NCBI GenBank assembly: GCA_900618425.1
Contig: UZAN01039672.1
Span: forward strand, 46,965-110,964
Length of the DNA: 64,000 bases
Origin: Echinostoma caproni
Lineage: Eukaryota; Platyhelminthes; Trematoda; Plagiorchiida; Echinostomatidae
Direction of reading: 5' to 3'
The notes under the pieces are model-generated. The model did not search any database. It was not told where the DNA came from and was given only the letters and a program-made list of their open reading frames with translations. Shown here in pieces: positions 37,380 to 49,186 of this stretch; positions within the stretch are counted from its first letter, which is position 1; each line of letters starts with the position of its first letter. The translations under genes and the position numbers were made by a program.

Positions 37380-37971
37380 AAGAGTCGCAACCTAAGGACA
37401 GTCCGGATGATCAAACCGAACGCGTTCAGACCACAACGGAAACGGAGTATGAGACCACAGAAGGAGGAACAAGAAAACATGTGAAATCCTCAGTGACAGA
37501 AATGAAAGAGTTCTCTCACAAGGTACATCGCACAGTGTACAATGATTCACCGGATTCAACCAGTGCCAATGTGTCTGAGTTCTCCGAAGTGCCTCGGGTA
37601 AAAGGACGAGTGCCGGTTAAGACCTATGTAGACTACTCACCCAAATTACCCCGCACACCCGTGGTATCCACCGTCAAAGTGCCGAGTCAGCGTCCGGTTT
37701 TCATTGAGCGCACTATTGAGACCAATCGACCTGTAGACCCACGCTTGACCAGTATGGCAGGTGGTTCATCTTCCGGTCCTACGGGCACAGCGGCTTCCGG
37801 GTTTGTGCCACTTCAGTTCCACGAAGAGATGAAACGAAGCTACGAACGGGAACTTGCAGAGCTGAAGAATGTTCAAACGACATCGTCTACCACAGAGTCA
37901 AAGATGGAGTCCAAGGAGGAAATGACACGACACATTATTCAACTGGAATCTGATCTACGCGACTCGAAAAA
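37380..37971 (+). CDS. Exon 2 of coiled-coil protein gene
   Basis: The largest head-domain exon, residues 66-262. It begins after a TAACAG acceptor and ends at a GTAAGT donor, leaving two bases (AA). The frame is open through the whole exon and continues that of exon 1. The first part is acidic and Thr/Glu-rich. The middle is basic with repeated Pro, Val and Arg (KGRVPVKTYVDYSPK). A Gly/Ser-rich hinge follows (AGGSSSGPTG). From about residue 212 charged heptads begin with FHEEMKRSYERELAELK, which is the start of a coiled coil running into exon 3. The layout of disordered head, hinge and rod resembles a cytoskeletal or scaffold protein, but that is inference. The intron before it is 12.7 kb. 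Confidence 0.85.
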
Positions 37972-40900
37972 GTAAGTGGCTGATTTATGCAGCGCAACAT
38001 CTTAACGTACTCGATGACATTACAACGGGCGACGGGTTTTTTTTATCTTAAGAAACGGCTGTCTGTCAGTCCCGTAAATCATATTTTCTCTTCGCACATT
38101 TTACTTAACGAAAGTCAGTTTTAGCTTCCTCCCAAGTGATGTCTCAAAGTTATTTTTCTTGTTCACTAGAAAATATTATTGGCCATCTCTGGGAGGGATT
38201 GCTTGTCAGTGAGATTGCAATCTCACTAGCCGCCGCGGGTTCTTTCAGATCGCGACTATATTGGATATGGTTTTAATGGTCATTCTATGGAAAAAAACTG
38301 ATCAGATATCTATAGTATGACAGTCAATTTTCATCCCAGCTCATTGTGCATCCACTGGTTTCTGGTATCAGCCATACGCACGCCATTTTCAACATTCCTT
38401 GCAACCTTTAAATTAGTTATCCTCACATGGCTGCGAGTTATTCTCACGTCCAATTTAATGAGAAATTCTGTGCTGTGATTTATCAAGATAGATATGTGCG
38501 AATTTATGTTTTATGATTACCACCTAGTTACGAAACTTTGGCAGACGACTTACGCTAAAAACACCGGGTAGTTTGGTGAAATTGGGTTTAAATAACGGTT
38601 TTGAAGTATCCCAAACAATACCTGGAAAGATAGCAAAGTCCACCACAGCACGAAGTGTGTTGGAACCGAGATGGCTGGAACCATACTGTTCTGTCTGATC
38701 AATAGTTCTACTCGCATTGAGTCACATAGAACAAGAGAGTCGATGCTAGATAGATACAGCGGAACTGTGATCGGAACGAGTCACATTGTGCACAAAGAAA
38801 CCCTGTGTCGGATCACATTTCTCAAAAAGTGGATGTCTCGACTTACCACTTTGTGAATTAGCAATGAGACGACGCTGAAATAACTGTTTACTTCGTGTGA
38901 ATCACATTCCGAAACGTCTCAACCTATCCGTTTCCCTCCCTCCCCTCGAAATGGTTCACCCAAACGGGCATCAAAACTACCGAGAAACTTATTCCTCATT
39001 GTATCAAACATAGTGAACCTGGTAGTTACATATTCATGTGGCTCGAAAAAGATGAATTGGATAGTTTGAACTGAGGAGAGACAAAACGAAGCAATAAGTA
39101 TGAGCGACCAAAAGTAAAGAACAACAACAAACAGCACAACCGTGAATGTGAGGAATCGATAGGGGTGCAATGACAATCGTCAATTCGTTCCGGTTGAGGT
39201 CAAACAAACAAATTAAAACATGCACCAAAGGTAAACACGGATCGGTTGGCATTATGCCGCTCCGTGTGTGCATGTGAGGTGTGAGTGATTGAAAACAAAA
39301 TCCCACATGTCACAGATTGGCTGCCAAGCCAAACAGAATGTGAGATAGGAAATGCAAATATTTAACGTCGGACTCCTCTTGTGTTCGAATATACGAATGT
39401 TTTGTATACAGCCAAACAAATCAATTGCTAACTAAAAGATATTGCCGCGGTTACCATTTGACGAAATATAGATCTGCATGAGACGACCAGAATGGCATTT
39501 GACATTTTTTCCACAGGCAATGATCCAGAGAAAGAGAGGCGATATTAGAGGTTGCTACAATTTACTGCATATATAAATTATGCAACTTCCAGGAATACAA
39601 TGAATGAGGTTAAGAAACCTTCAAAATTGAACCCTCAAAATTGGAAGAATATGTGTTAGAATGCAAATAAACCTAGTAAAGTCCATTGTTCAGTTCGACC
39701 AAACGTTCGACTAATGCCTGAAGAAAGTATTAAACATATAACACGATTTCCAGTGACACAAACGCATTAGGTTAGCAATTTTAAGAGTTTTCTTTTAATA
39801 GGGTTTGCTAATTAGGCCTTAATATATCTCAGGTATGAACGTGATCACGAATAAACAGATCCAAACCGGAGCTTTTGGGCGGGAAATGTCTGTATAGGTT
39901 GACAGCTATTAGGTGTGGATTGTTTGGGGACGTTTTGAAAAATTCATTTTATGAATAGACCCGCTGAAAGCGGAGCTCCGGACAAAGACCCAAATTTTTT
40001 GCACAATAATGACTGTGATCATGAAATCAAATGGCAAAGAGCGACTCGTTTGGTTGGTTTTCTTCGTTAGGCGGTTAGCATTTAATTATTCGATGATGAT
40101 TGTATATTGAAAACCGTACTGATTGCATGTAGCCTAATGGGTAAGGTTTACGTAACTCGTGTAATTTTCATTTGCAGTTTGTCGGATTTCTACAGTACGA
40201 TGAAAAGAATGAAATAAAACATTGTACCCGATGTGCTACATTGGAACACCGTGTAACAACTTGCAGTGTCGTGTTATTTCGTCTGCTTCGGGGAATGCCA
40301 GCTCAGAGCGCGCTTGCATTGAGTTACCGTGGGATATGTTCGCTCCAGAAAAGGAGCTTTGTTTCGATATAAAATTAGACCTATGTAATCAACTTCGTCG
40401 TTTGTAGTGCGTAATTTGTCACTCCTTGTACGATGCTCAAATTATGGTATGCACAATATAAACAGCTGCCTCACTGTTTCAAATGACTATTTCGCCATTA
40501 CTGTTAAACGTCTTACTACGGTATTGGCAAACGACTATGCATCCACTGATACTCATGAGCAACTAACTAAAAAAATATCGATCGCGTTATGAACACAGTA
40601 AGCCGCTTCTGTTTGAAAAGACTGACAAAGAAGACAGATTCAGATGCTCTACGCTAACCGTAGACGTGGCGTCCATCTTCTCTTGATNNNNNNNNNNNNN
40701 NNNNNNNNNNNNNNNNNNNNNNNNNNNNNNNNNNNNNNNNNNNNNNNNNNNNNNNNNNNNNNNNNNNNNNNNNNNNNNNNNNNNNNNNNNNNNNNNNNNN
40801 NNNNNNNNNNNNNNNNNNNNNNNNNNNNNNNNNNNNNNNNNNNNNNNNNNNNNNNNNNNNNNNNNNNNNNNNNNNNNNNNNNNNNNNNNNNNNNNNNNNN

Positions 40901-43061
40901 NNNNNNNNNNNNNNNNNNNNNNNNNNNNNNNNNNNNNNNNNNNNNNNNNNNNNNNNNNNNNNNNNNNNNNNNNNNNNNNNNNNNNNNNNNNNNNNNNNNN
41001 NNNNNNNNNNNNNNNNNNNNNNNNNNNNNNNNNNNNNNNNNNNNNNNNNNNNNNNNNNNNNNNNNNNNNNNNNNNNNNNNNNNNNNNNNNNNNNNNNNNN
41101 NNNNNNNNNNNNNNNNNNNNNNNNNNNNNNNNNNNNNNNNNNNNNNNNNNNNNNNNNNNNNNNNNNNNNNNNNNNNNNNNNNNNNNNNNNNNNNNNNNNN
41201 NNNNNNNNNNNNNNNNNNNNNNNNNNNNNNNNNNNNNNNNNNNNNNNNNNNNNNNNNNNNCCATCTTCTCTTGATAAATTATAGGTTCATCTGAATCTCC
41301 AGTTGCAAATGTTGACCTGCTGGTAAAGAAAACTTGCGAAAACCAAGTGTTTTCAACCAACGTGGCGAACCGCAACAGTTTTGAAGCACTTCAAAATACA
41401 CTTTCGAACACTGATAAATACGGATTAATAACAGTTTGCAAATCTGAAGAATCCAAATAATGAACGAATAATCCACGTAGGGTGTCATACAATGAACATT
41501 TCTGATAATGCTGCGAAGGAATCAACGAATGCAATCTTTTTGTGTAGCCTTGAAACAAAGATAATCCATATGTTTCACTTCAATGAATTGTCTATCACGT
41601 GATGTACTCTGATTCATTTTTCAAATCAGACTTAATGTCAGGCAACGAGAACACGCTTGATCTTCGGATATGCAAAGTGGGAAACTAATTAACATTGCGA
41701 TGATTTAATGATCAGATCACATCGTTGGAATACCACAAGTAACCTGAAAACCACGTTAATATAAAACCCAGGAGCTGGGATGTGTATATGTCAACGAGTT
41801 TAGAGAATTTTCATTGCCTCAGTTCCGTAATTAAATAATTAGTGGAATTTCGATACGGTAAAAATCAATGGCGTCTGTTGCCATTCCCACGAAACGTGGC
41901 AGGGTATGTACATGTGTTCACTGGAAAAGGTTAATTCACATTCGGTTTGTATCACGGAGAAAATGTTGACTCACTTTAAACTGCTGGTTTTACAGTACAA
42001 CCTTTTACTGATCATAAATAATTCAGAATCCATTGTACTACTTTATGCAAAATAAAACAAAATTCAATCGTGTCTAATGAGTAAATCCGTTTTAAGTGAA
42101 AAATGGGACAAGTTCAAAAATTACCAATGGGATAATATTGTACAGTTCTGGAGAACAAGAAACTATGAGATGAATTAGAGTGACATTTCTGATCAACTGG
42201 AACCAAAATAATTTCCGGTCGATTGGATCTTGGAAACCGCATACATTTACGGCAGGAAAAAAATATTTAACACACACACCTTTGCACAGAAATTTTCTGA
42301 TTCACACAGTACTTGATAATCTATTAGAATAACACCGTGAAGAAACAATAAAACATCCTTGTGCTCTAGTTTTACCGTTGTCGTAAATAGTCTATCTGAC
42401 GTTAGTTTGTTAGACAATGGGTGAATTCTTTGTTCAATGAATTTTCGGAATCGTATTGCGCATCTTCTGCCGTAGTTGATTTTTCCTCTCTCAATGCACA
42501 AACACTTTAGATGCACAAATAATTTTAAAGTTGTTAACTTTCATTTGCTGGATGATGTTACTTTTTCTTAGCTGCTCTTGATGGACAAAATAAAAACCCT
42601 CCACGTATTTGGTATAACTGTGGAGCGCCTGGTCGGCCAGTCATTGGCACAACCAACTTTATAACAACTTTTGACTTCACTCGGCTTGAACCCAAGGAAA
42701 CTTTTCTAGTCAATTTGATTGCTACACTACTTCCAGTTGTCAGTAGTGGGTATAAAAGTGCATCAATAACGGAATTACACGCGCTGAAGCGCTGTCGTAT
42801 ATCGATGAAATTCGATACAGAACGAAGGTATCATAATTATTCCGCCTGTTTATTTATGATGCTCTAATGCGTTCTTCATCAGAAAAATAACAAATAAATA
42901 ATAATTAATAAATGCAATACCAGTTACCATGAAAGTTTGGTCATTGACCCTCATCGGTTCATGTTCCAATTTTTGAGGATCGAAAAACTCATATATTGTT
43001 GTCATCTATTCAGACTCCTACAACCCACTCCCGCCCCGATTTTCCCCAATAATCTATTCAG
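37972..43061 (+). other. Intron 2 of the main gene (5.1 kb)
   Basis: GTAAGT donor, pyrimidine-rich TTCAG acceptor. It holds the 573-base gap and otherwise no recognisable element. Confidence 0.75.
40688..41260. other. Assembly gap (573 N) with duplicated 15-base flank
   Basis: CCATCTTCTCTTGAT occurs immediately before the gap (40673-40687) and again immediately after it (41261-41275). Long open frames drawn through the N run are meaningless. It lies in intron 2 of the main gene. Confidence 0.98.
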
Positions 43062-43242
43062 CATGTCAACTGTGCTTGGTGAAGAGATTAAGAATTCTCG
43101 AAAGAAATTCGAACAGATGCTAAACAAGACCGTGCAAATGGAAAATCAACTGCGTGCCACACAGGAAAAACTGAAAGATTACAAGACCAAGAATAAACAG
43201 CTTCTTCGTGCGACGCAAGATCGTGAAGCGATCAGAGAAAAG
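43062..43242 (+). CDS. Exon 3 of coiled-coil protein gene (rod)
   Basis: Encodes residues 263-323. The acceptor follows a long pyrimidine tract ending TATTCAG, and the donor is AAG followed by GTTAGT. The first base C joins the two leftover bases of exon 2 to give AAC, and the exon ends on a complete codon. The peptide is almost wholly coiled coil: charged residues alternate with Leu, Met and Val in heptads, for example KKFEQMLNKTVQMENQL and TQEKLKDYKTKNKQLL. The open frame extends upstream of the acceptor and past the donor by chance. The composition break at both edges supports the splice sites chosen. Confidence 0.9.
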
Positions 43243-45490
43243 GTTAGTTTAACTGCCACTTCTTGGTGTTGTTTCACATACCAGCGTTTTGTGTTTACGA
43301 AGTATCTCAAGTATATTACAATACAGATGTTTCTCAGGGATTCCTCTGAAGAAGAAACTCGAAATGTTCCATTTCTTCTCAGCTGTCTAAATTACTAATC
43401 AATGGTTCCGTGAGAACACAGTATCTAAGTGTGCTGAGAGATGATGCGAAGGAGAGAAAATTGGTCTACCGGCCCAAGACCACAACCACTTGCGACGACC
43501 CACGCAATTGTTATATGAGTCATTTTCACCAGTAATCATGTGCAAGAGTATTCCAGAATAAAATAAGTAGCAATTACAGCTTGACGAACAAGCTCAGCCA
43601 ATGTCAGGCCAAAACTGATGGTGATTAACCAATGGAGATATCCACGTTTCGTCCTGATTTTTGTTTGTTTTTACTTAAGCGTTTGCGTGATCCTAGTTTA
43701 AAGTTGAGCAATACACATTTGTACATCCACGGGCCCGATCCGTTTTACTCGGTATTTTGGCAGATTTTGTGGGTATTCATATAAATCAAAGTATATGCAG
43801 CTAGAAATAATGTAATAACTTCATCAGACTAGAAAGATCGCACTGAGAGCACTCTTAGCTGAGGAGGAATATTTAATCATATTTTGTCTGTACACTTTGT
43901 TTTGACCAATTTTTGAGACGGAACACATCTAGTAAAACATCAAATAGGCAATAAGATAATTCCAGAAGTCCTAGGGCGTTCCATTTAGACAAAGCCACGC
44001 AATGGGCTACCGGGAATCAGCCGAAAAAGAATGAAATCTGATTCATGGTTTGCTTGTGAATAAAGGTCAGTGAATGAATAAAACCAATCGGTTAAACATT
44101 GTGGATTATTCGAAGGAGAATAATACGTTTCAGCCGTGTGGTAGCTGATTGAGCTGTATAGGACGAAGGGTACTGCTAAGCTTATTCAGAATCATAATAT
44201 ACTTAGAGCCAAAATAAAAGAAATAGATTATAATTATGACTAGCATTATAACGATTTTCTGCCTTATGCAGTAAATCAATCAATTTGCATGTTTAATGTA
44301 AATCAAAAATCAATCGAAATGAATAAATCAATAGAATAATTAGATTTCGTTTGTAAGCAGATTTCTTTATCTGTGAGTTTGATGACTTATGCCAAGTTAG
44401 GTCTGATGGTTTTAAACCTCTGCAAATATCCGTATTGTTTAATTCCTTTTCTCTTATAGAGACAATCAGTTAAGGCTGCACATTGTTGCCTAACAGATGG
44501 ATATACGATTCAACATTCTAAATTAGTCTTTATTCTGGATCACCCAGTACGTTTAAGCCGCAAGACATTTATAGGCTATTCACTATTAGTGCTCACCATA
44601 ATTTTGGTTTATCAATTTGAGATCTAAATCCTCCATTTTAGTAATCTTTGCTTCCACTGATGTACATGAAACTTCTGTTGTGGCCGACCATCCATCATAT
44701 AGTAACATTTCTCAACAAATTCAATCACGAATGGCAAACAGGATCCATTGAAAAAAACAAATATTCAATGTGAAAAGCTCCTAGTTTAGGTATCTATTAC
44801 ATATTTTGAGGTTTGGTTTCCCCAGTCACGTGAAATACTGTTAGTTTTTTATTGCATTAGACTACCATTGGTGAGCATTTTTTCAAAGTATCAAAAAACT
44901 GTATGTGCAATGGTAACTGGTTTATAAGAAGAAGTAAACTTTGAGGAAACTCCAGTCTGAATGAAAGCAACTCATGAGGTCATTTTAGGCTTAGACTGCT
45001 GGAGTCCATAGCGCGAATGATTCATTCAAAGTATGTTGTTTACTGTCTCAAGACTTATATTGGAAGGGCAAAATGTTCAGTTTAGTTTATTACACTATAA
45101 GCCTAACAATATTGTGGAGTGAAAGAAGCTACAAGCCTATTTAAATCAAACTTCACATAAACGTCTCACTCATCGATTCATGATTAGGTATTGGTTAAAC
45201 GTTGCCTATGTTTTAAAAATGAAAAGACAATATATTGAGATGTAACCTATTGTCACCTGTGCGTGACGTATCTACGATTTGGTCAATTGGCAATAACTGT
45301 TGGAGCCAAAAATCATAAATGATAGTTCCATGCATCATATGATAGACCAAAACCAGTATTCTAAACAGAATTATTCTAGATTTACGAATAATAAACAATT
45401 CACATTTGGATTAGGGTTTATCCTGCCCAAGACAGATGTAATACGCTCTTTCTTAATTCCCGCCTTACTCGAATGTGATTTTTTCCACAG
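43243..45490 (+). other. Intron 3 of the main gene (2.2 kb)
   Basis: GTTAGT donor and TTCCACAG acceptor. It contains one exon-like segment at 44460-44546 with a strong acceptor and phase 0 at both ends, whose peptide does not fit the coiled coil. The rest is featureless. Confidence 0.75.
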
Positions 45491-45759
45491 CTACGCGAAG
45501 CCCACAAAGAAGTGAAACGCATGGAAATGTATGTGGAAAAGGTGGAGGACGAACGAAACATGTTAGTANTGTTAGTAAAAGATTATGAAATTCTTCGTCA
45601 GTCACACAACCGCAAAGACCAGCAACTGCAAGGTTACAACACGGATCGTGCAGAATTGCTTCGGCGATTGGACATGCTGGAGTTTGACAAGCGACAATTG
45701 GAGTATCAGCTGATGGAAGCCAAACGTCGAGAGCGTTCGAACAAGTATCGTTCGGGCGG
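45491..45759 (+). CDS. Exon 4 of coiled-coil protein gene (rod)
   Basis: Encodes residues 324-412 and continues the rod of exon 3 in phase 0 after a TTTTTTCCACAG acceptor. Heptads are rich in Arg, Lys, Glu and Leu throughout; LRRLDMLEFDKRQLEYQL is typical. The donor GTGAGC at 45760 leaves two bases (GG). Read through, the frame would stop one codon later at TGA, so an unspliced or alternatively polyadenylated form would end here. The splice is preferred because both later exons fit its phase. A single N at 45569 sits between two copies of an eight-base word. This looks like an assembly join that may add three spurious residues without changing the frame. Confidence 0.9.
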
Positions 45760-45935
45760 GTGAGCGGAAAACGATGTTTATCCTTTCAATTGAGAATGAT
45801 GGAGGTCATTTTGCCTAATTCTTCGGTTTTATTATTACACGTTTCATTTCTGTGTGTATTCCGGATTAGATTTTTCTGAGTGACTCTTTTCTGAATATTC
45901 ATATTTCACTAGTAAACATGTGAAAGTGTAGAGAT

Positions 45936-46385
45936 TGTAGTGGTGGTAGTAACGGTAATACGCACTGAACTCGGAATACGAATCACACAATAAGGATCAC
46001 GGAATACGAATCAAGGATTATCAATCACGGTCTGGATCGCGTATGCACTGGACTAGCAGGCAATATCCCACGCAAATGAGATGCGAGGAAAAGGCCACGG
46101 GAGTAGCAGTTCAGAAACAAAGGGGATTCAGTAATACATACAAAGTGAGCACTGGTTGTCCAAGCTCCTACCAATCGCGTTCCAGTATTCCTGGCATCGC
46201 TCCACTTCTGTATGGGCCGCAGGGATTCTGATTAGATGGTACGTCTACTTATGGTATGTAATCAGAAGCAGTGACAACTATGCGCGTTGTTGACGTCACC
46301 CGTCAAGTTTGATTGATCGCATTTGTCCAAAAACTGTAACTCGTCGTTCCAGAGTACGCGTCATCTCGTAGGCCCGGAAAAAGAA
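45936..46385 (-). mobile_element. Retroelement with trinucleotide tail, copy 2
   Basis: Second copy of the unit at 15972, in the same orientation and also next to a GTGGTAGTAACGG trinucleotide-like run. It lies in the intron between exon 4 and the 66-base exon of the main gene. Divergence from copy 1 is considerable (roughly a quarter of positions by eye). Confidence 0.6.
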
Positions 46386-47891
46386 TTCCAAAATTACCGA
46401 CGATCTGAGGGTCGGTGTCCAACTGTAAACTCCGTCTTTCATCTGTGCTGAGTATACCAAGGAGCGAACACAATTATTCCAAGAAGAACAGATTCCTTCC
46501 TAAAGATGCTGTAGCTATTCCCAATAGATGTTTTCTTTTTTCAAACGTCAAATAATGCAATCTGTCACATAAGCAAAGTCAACAAACGAAGTTCTTATAG
46601 ACTGTCCAGTCACTCTTTGTGTCCTTTGTCATCGACGTTTCGGAGTGAATGTTTTCACACGTGGATTGTAATTTTCCAGTATGCGTAATAAATATTTCAA
46701 AACAGCTGAACCAGTAACGTTTCATGACAGTGATGCGAAGCTACATGTTGTGAACGGTCCAGTTTAGACTAACGGATTCTTCACAACCCACGTTTACCTT
46801 GCGGTTGTGAACATGGTAACAGTGGACATCAACAAGCCTCTAAAATATATTAGTAACGGATGTGGATCATTTTCGAGGTGCGACCTGATCTTGATGATAT
46901 AGGTTTATGCATAGTGGATAAAACATATTTCAGTCATCATGATATGCATTTCATTTCAAGTAATTGTAAGTTATGCTCCAACTATAATACTGATTTTGTC
47001 ATAAGTACACCACTGTTCAATTCAGAACCAGACTTTTCGTCAAAAAAGAGCATTGTTGCGGATCACGGAAGCTCATTTTGAAACTGATGGCATTGATCTG
47101 GATACATTCGATGAAATACCTGATATATCTGGTACCACAGACACCAATACGTAGTGATTCGTTTCTAGGATTGATAAACGTAACATGGTTTGTGCAAATA
47201 GAATTGAAAGAGTAGTTATCCTAAAACCTGAAACCTTATTTCCGTTTCTAATGTGAAGACGCTAAAATGGAAGGAAGGCTATCTAATAAGTATATGAATT
47301 TTATAATAATAGGAACAATGATAAAATCATGGATGTTTTTGGTGATTTTACACATGTGCCAACGTCCAATTAGTGTTTTATTGACTCGCTTCACCCAGTA
47401 TCAACAATCTAATAACGCATGAACAGTTAACATTCACCTAATAGCATTTTTGAAGTAAATATGCATTAGTTATTACATCAAGTGTAATCAATACAGTTAT
47501 CATTGTGAAATCATAAACACCGATCACAAAATTTAAATGAGGTAAACGCTCGATGGGAGATAAAATTATTACATATCTTTTAAAGAAAATATCAATGTGT
47601 ATGTGAGTGGGGTTGATCACGTGCAAAGGTAGATGGAACTCGAGGTAGTAATCATCTCGAGCCTCTGAAACATACGGAACGAATGGGTGAATGAAGTAAG
47701 TCGGGAGTTCCAAAACGGTTACTAGATTTTCAATTGTGTTTTACAATTCTGAACGTACCTGTCTATGTAAAAACCTCAGTTTTTACTTACAGATTGAAAA
47801 AACTATGACGGAGTTAGGGAGACTAAATGTTCGCACTCTAAGAGAAAATCACTAAAGAAAGCTTTCCCGTTCTTGCTCCTTTCCCCTGCAG

Positions 47892-47957
47892 AATGTCACC
47901 ACGCAGACAACATAGATCACATACACAACGCGATTCAATCACTGGTACACCAATCCG
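47892..47957 (+). CDS. Probable 66-base cassette exon of coiled-coil protein gene
   Basis: A short exon inside the 8.0 kb gap between exons 4 and 5. The acceptor is a long pyrimidine tract ending CCCCTGCAG, and the donor is CCG followed by GTACGT. Length is 22 codons. It enters with two bases from exon 4 (GG) and leaves two bases (CG) that join the first A of exon 5 to give CGA. Inclusion or skipping therefore keeps the frame. The encoded peptide contains MSPRRQHRSHTQRDS, basic and Ser/Arg-rich like residues 616-720. This composition match and the symmetric phase are the evidence; transcript data would be needed to tell constitutive from alternative use. A second frame here is also open, to a TAG at 48038, and would make a different terminal exon. 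Confidence 0.55.
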
Positions 47958-48045
47958 GTACGTTAGCTGGCATGATTTCTATGCTGCTTAACCCGCGCGA
48001 CGTCATACTGAATGAGTTTGGACCGTACATTAGACAGTAGTTGTA

Positions 48046-48558
48046 ATGTATTGCATTTTGTTTTATTGTTATGCTCTACACAAGCAGCTATACCTATATT
48101 TCAGTCGAAAATCTGTTTACTGTTACAGATATAAAAGGTCGTCAACAAGGATGAAACCTGGGCAAAAGATCATCTTTGTGGATTTCAAGATATTTCGTTT
48201 AGTCTGTTCTTCTTCTTTAGAATACGAGCAAAATAGGATACTGTTATGCTGGAAGATAAGCAAAGATCGTTTAGTCGGGTCATTGCGGAGATGTGTAACC
48301 ATACCTGATTGGTTCTCTCAATACCCACACAACTATTGGCGCTTTTACAAAACAAAACGAAACAAACCGAAAAATTTCTGTGAAGATGTAATCACCATCC
48401 TTCTCGTCATCATCATTCCGGTCGCCATAATCGCTCGATTAGCAATTATGAGCATCAAGATTATCCGAGCCATTAACGATGGTGGAATAGTTATCACCCC
48501 TATCACTCAAATCATCTTTCGGATACTATTTCATTTCGCTGTCCGGAATGCATGGTAG
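48046..48558 (+). CDS. Unrecognised 170-codon open frame, hydrophobic C-terminal half
   Basis: One of the longest gap-free open frames in the window that is not part of the main gene. The first half is basic, with scattered Cys and Tyr. The second half has an Ile- and Val-rich hydrophobic stretch (VITILLVIIIPVAIIARL) followed by a basic patch and a second weaker hydrophobic stretch. Codons in the last third are strongly purine-first, pyrimidine-last, which is more like coding than random DNA. No splice structure, start context or family can be shown. It lies in the intron between exons 4 and 5 of the main gene and starts just after the 66-base exon. It could be a chance frame in ATC-rich sequence. 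Confidence 0.22.
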   Translation: MYCILFYCYALHKQLYLYFSRKSVYCYRYKRSSTRMKPGQKIIFVDFKIFRLVCSSSLEYEQNRILLCWKISKDRLVGSLRRCVTIPDWFSQYPHNYWRFYKTKRNKPKNFCEDVITILLVIIIPVAIIARLAIMSIKIIRAINDGGIVITPITQIIFRILFHFAVRNAW

Positions 48559-49135
48559 TTGTATGCATTCAAAAGTTTACAAACTAAATCCTTGAAAACA
48601 AAGAAGCTCACTAAAGACCATTTGTGTGGATATTTAAGAGAACTTCATACAGCTATGAATGATTTACACGGAGTTACAAACAGTTCCTTATGTACTTTTA
48701 GTCTGCTATGGATTTGAGGATTCACTATTCTCTGGGGCTCTCTTCTGATAACCAGTATAGAATAGTTATCTCATCAATTGATATTGCTACCTACCACTGA
48801 CCGAATATCGCAAAGCTTCCTTACGTTCATAAGCGTTCCATTATCCCCTGCTTACGGTTTCGTCCGATTAAACATAGTTTCGGACCAATGTAGTCAATCG
48901 TGAAAACATCACTGAACAATTTTCGAAAGGTTTACTATTACTCAAACTTTTGTTTTCATATGCTTGCACACGCATTTGTTGTTAGTAATTACCATTGGAC
49001 TCATTTTTTCCCCTGACTAACCACATTCGTCTTGTTCACTCATAAACCAATGCGCGTCAATTCAGATTCGACTCAATTTTCAGTAGTCTATTCTTTTGTT
49101 TCCTAGAGACCCTAGTTGAAACTGATCGACGAGAT

Positions 49136-49186
49136 GTGTTGTTGTTGTCGTTGTTGTTGTTGCTGCTGCTGCTGTTGTTGTTTGTT
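49136..49186. repeat. GTT/GCT trinucleotide microsatellite
   Basis: A GTTGTT...GCTGCT...GTT run in the intron between the 66-base exon and exon 5. It creates Leu and Asn runs in open frames on the two strands, which are not genes. Confidence 0.8.

Noticed and set aside
40587..41375. Long open frames across 40.6-41.4 kb and 51.7-52.6 kb
   Set aside because: They consist mostly of N and carry no coding information.
47892..48040. Alternative terminal exon in a second frame, ending with TAG at 48038
   Set aside because: It reads protein-like (for example SLVHQSGTLAGMISMLLNP), but it needs phase 1 while exon 4 leaves phase 2. The frame-preserving 66-base exon explains the same acceptor better.
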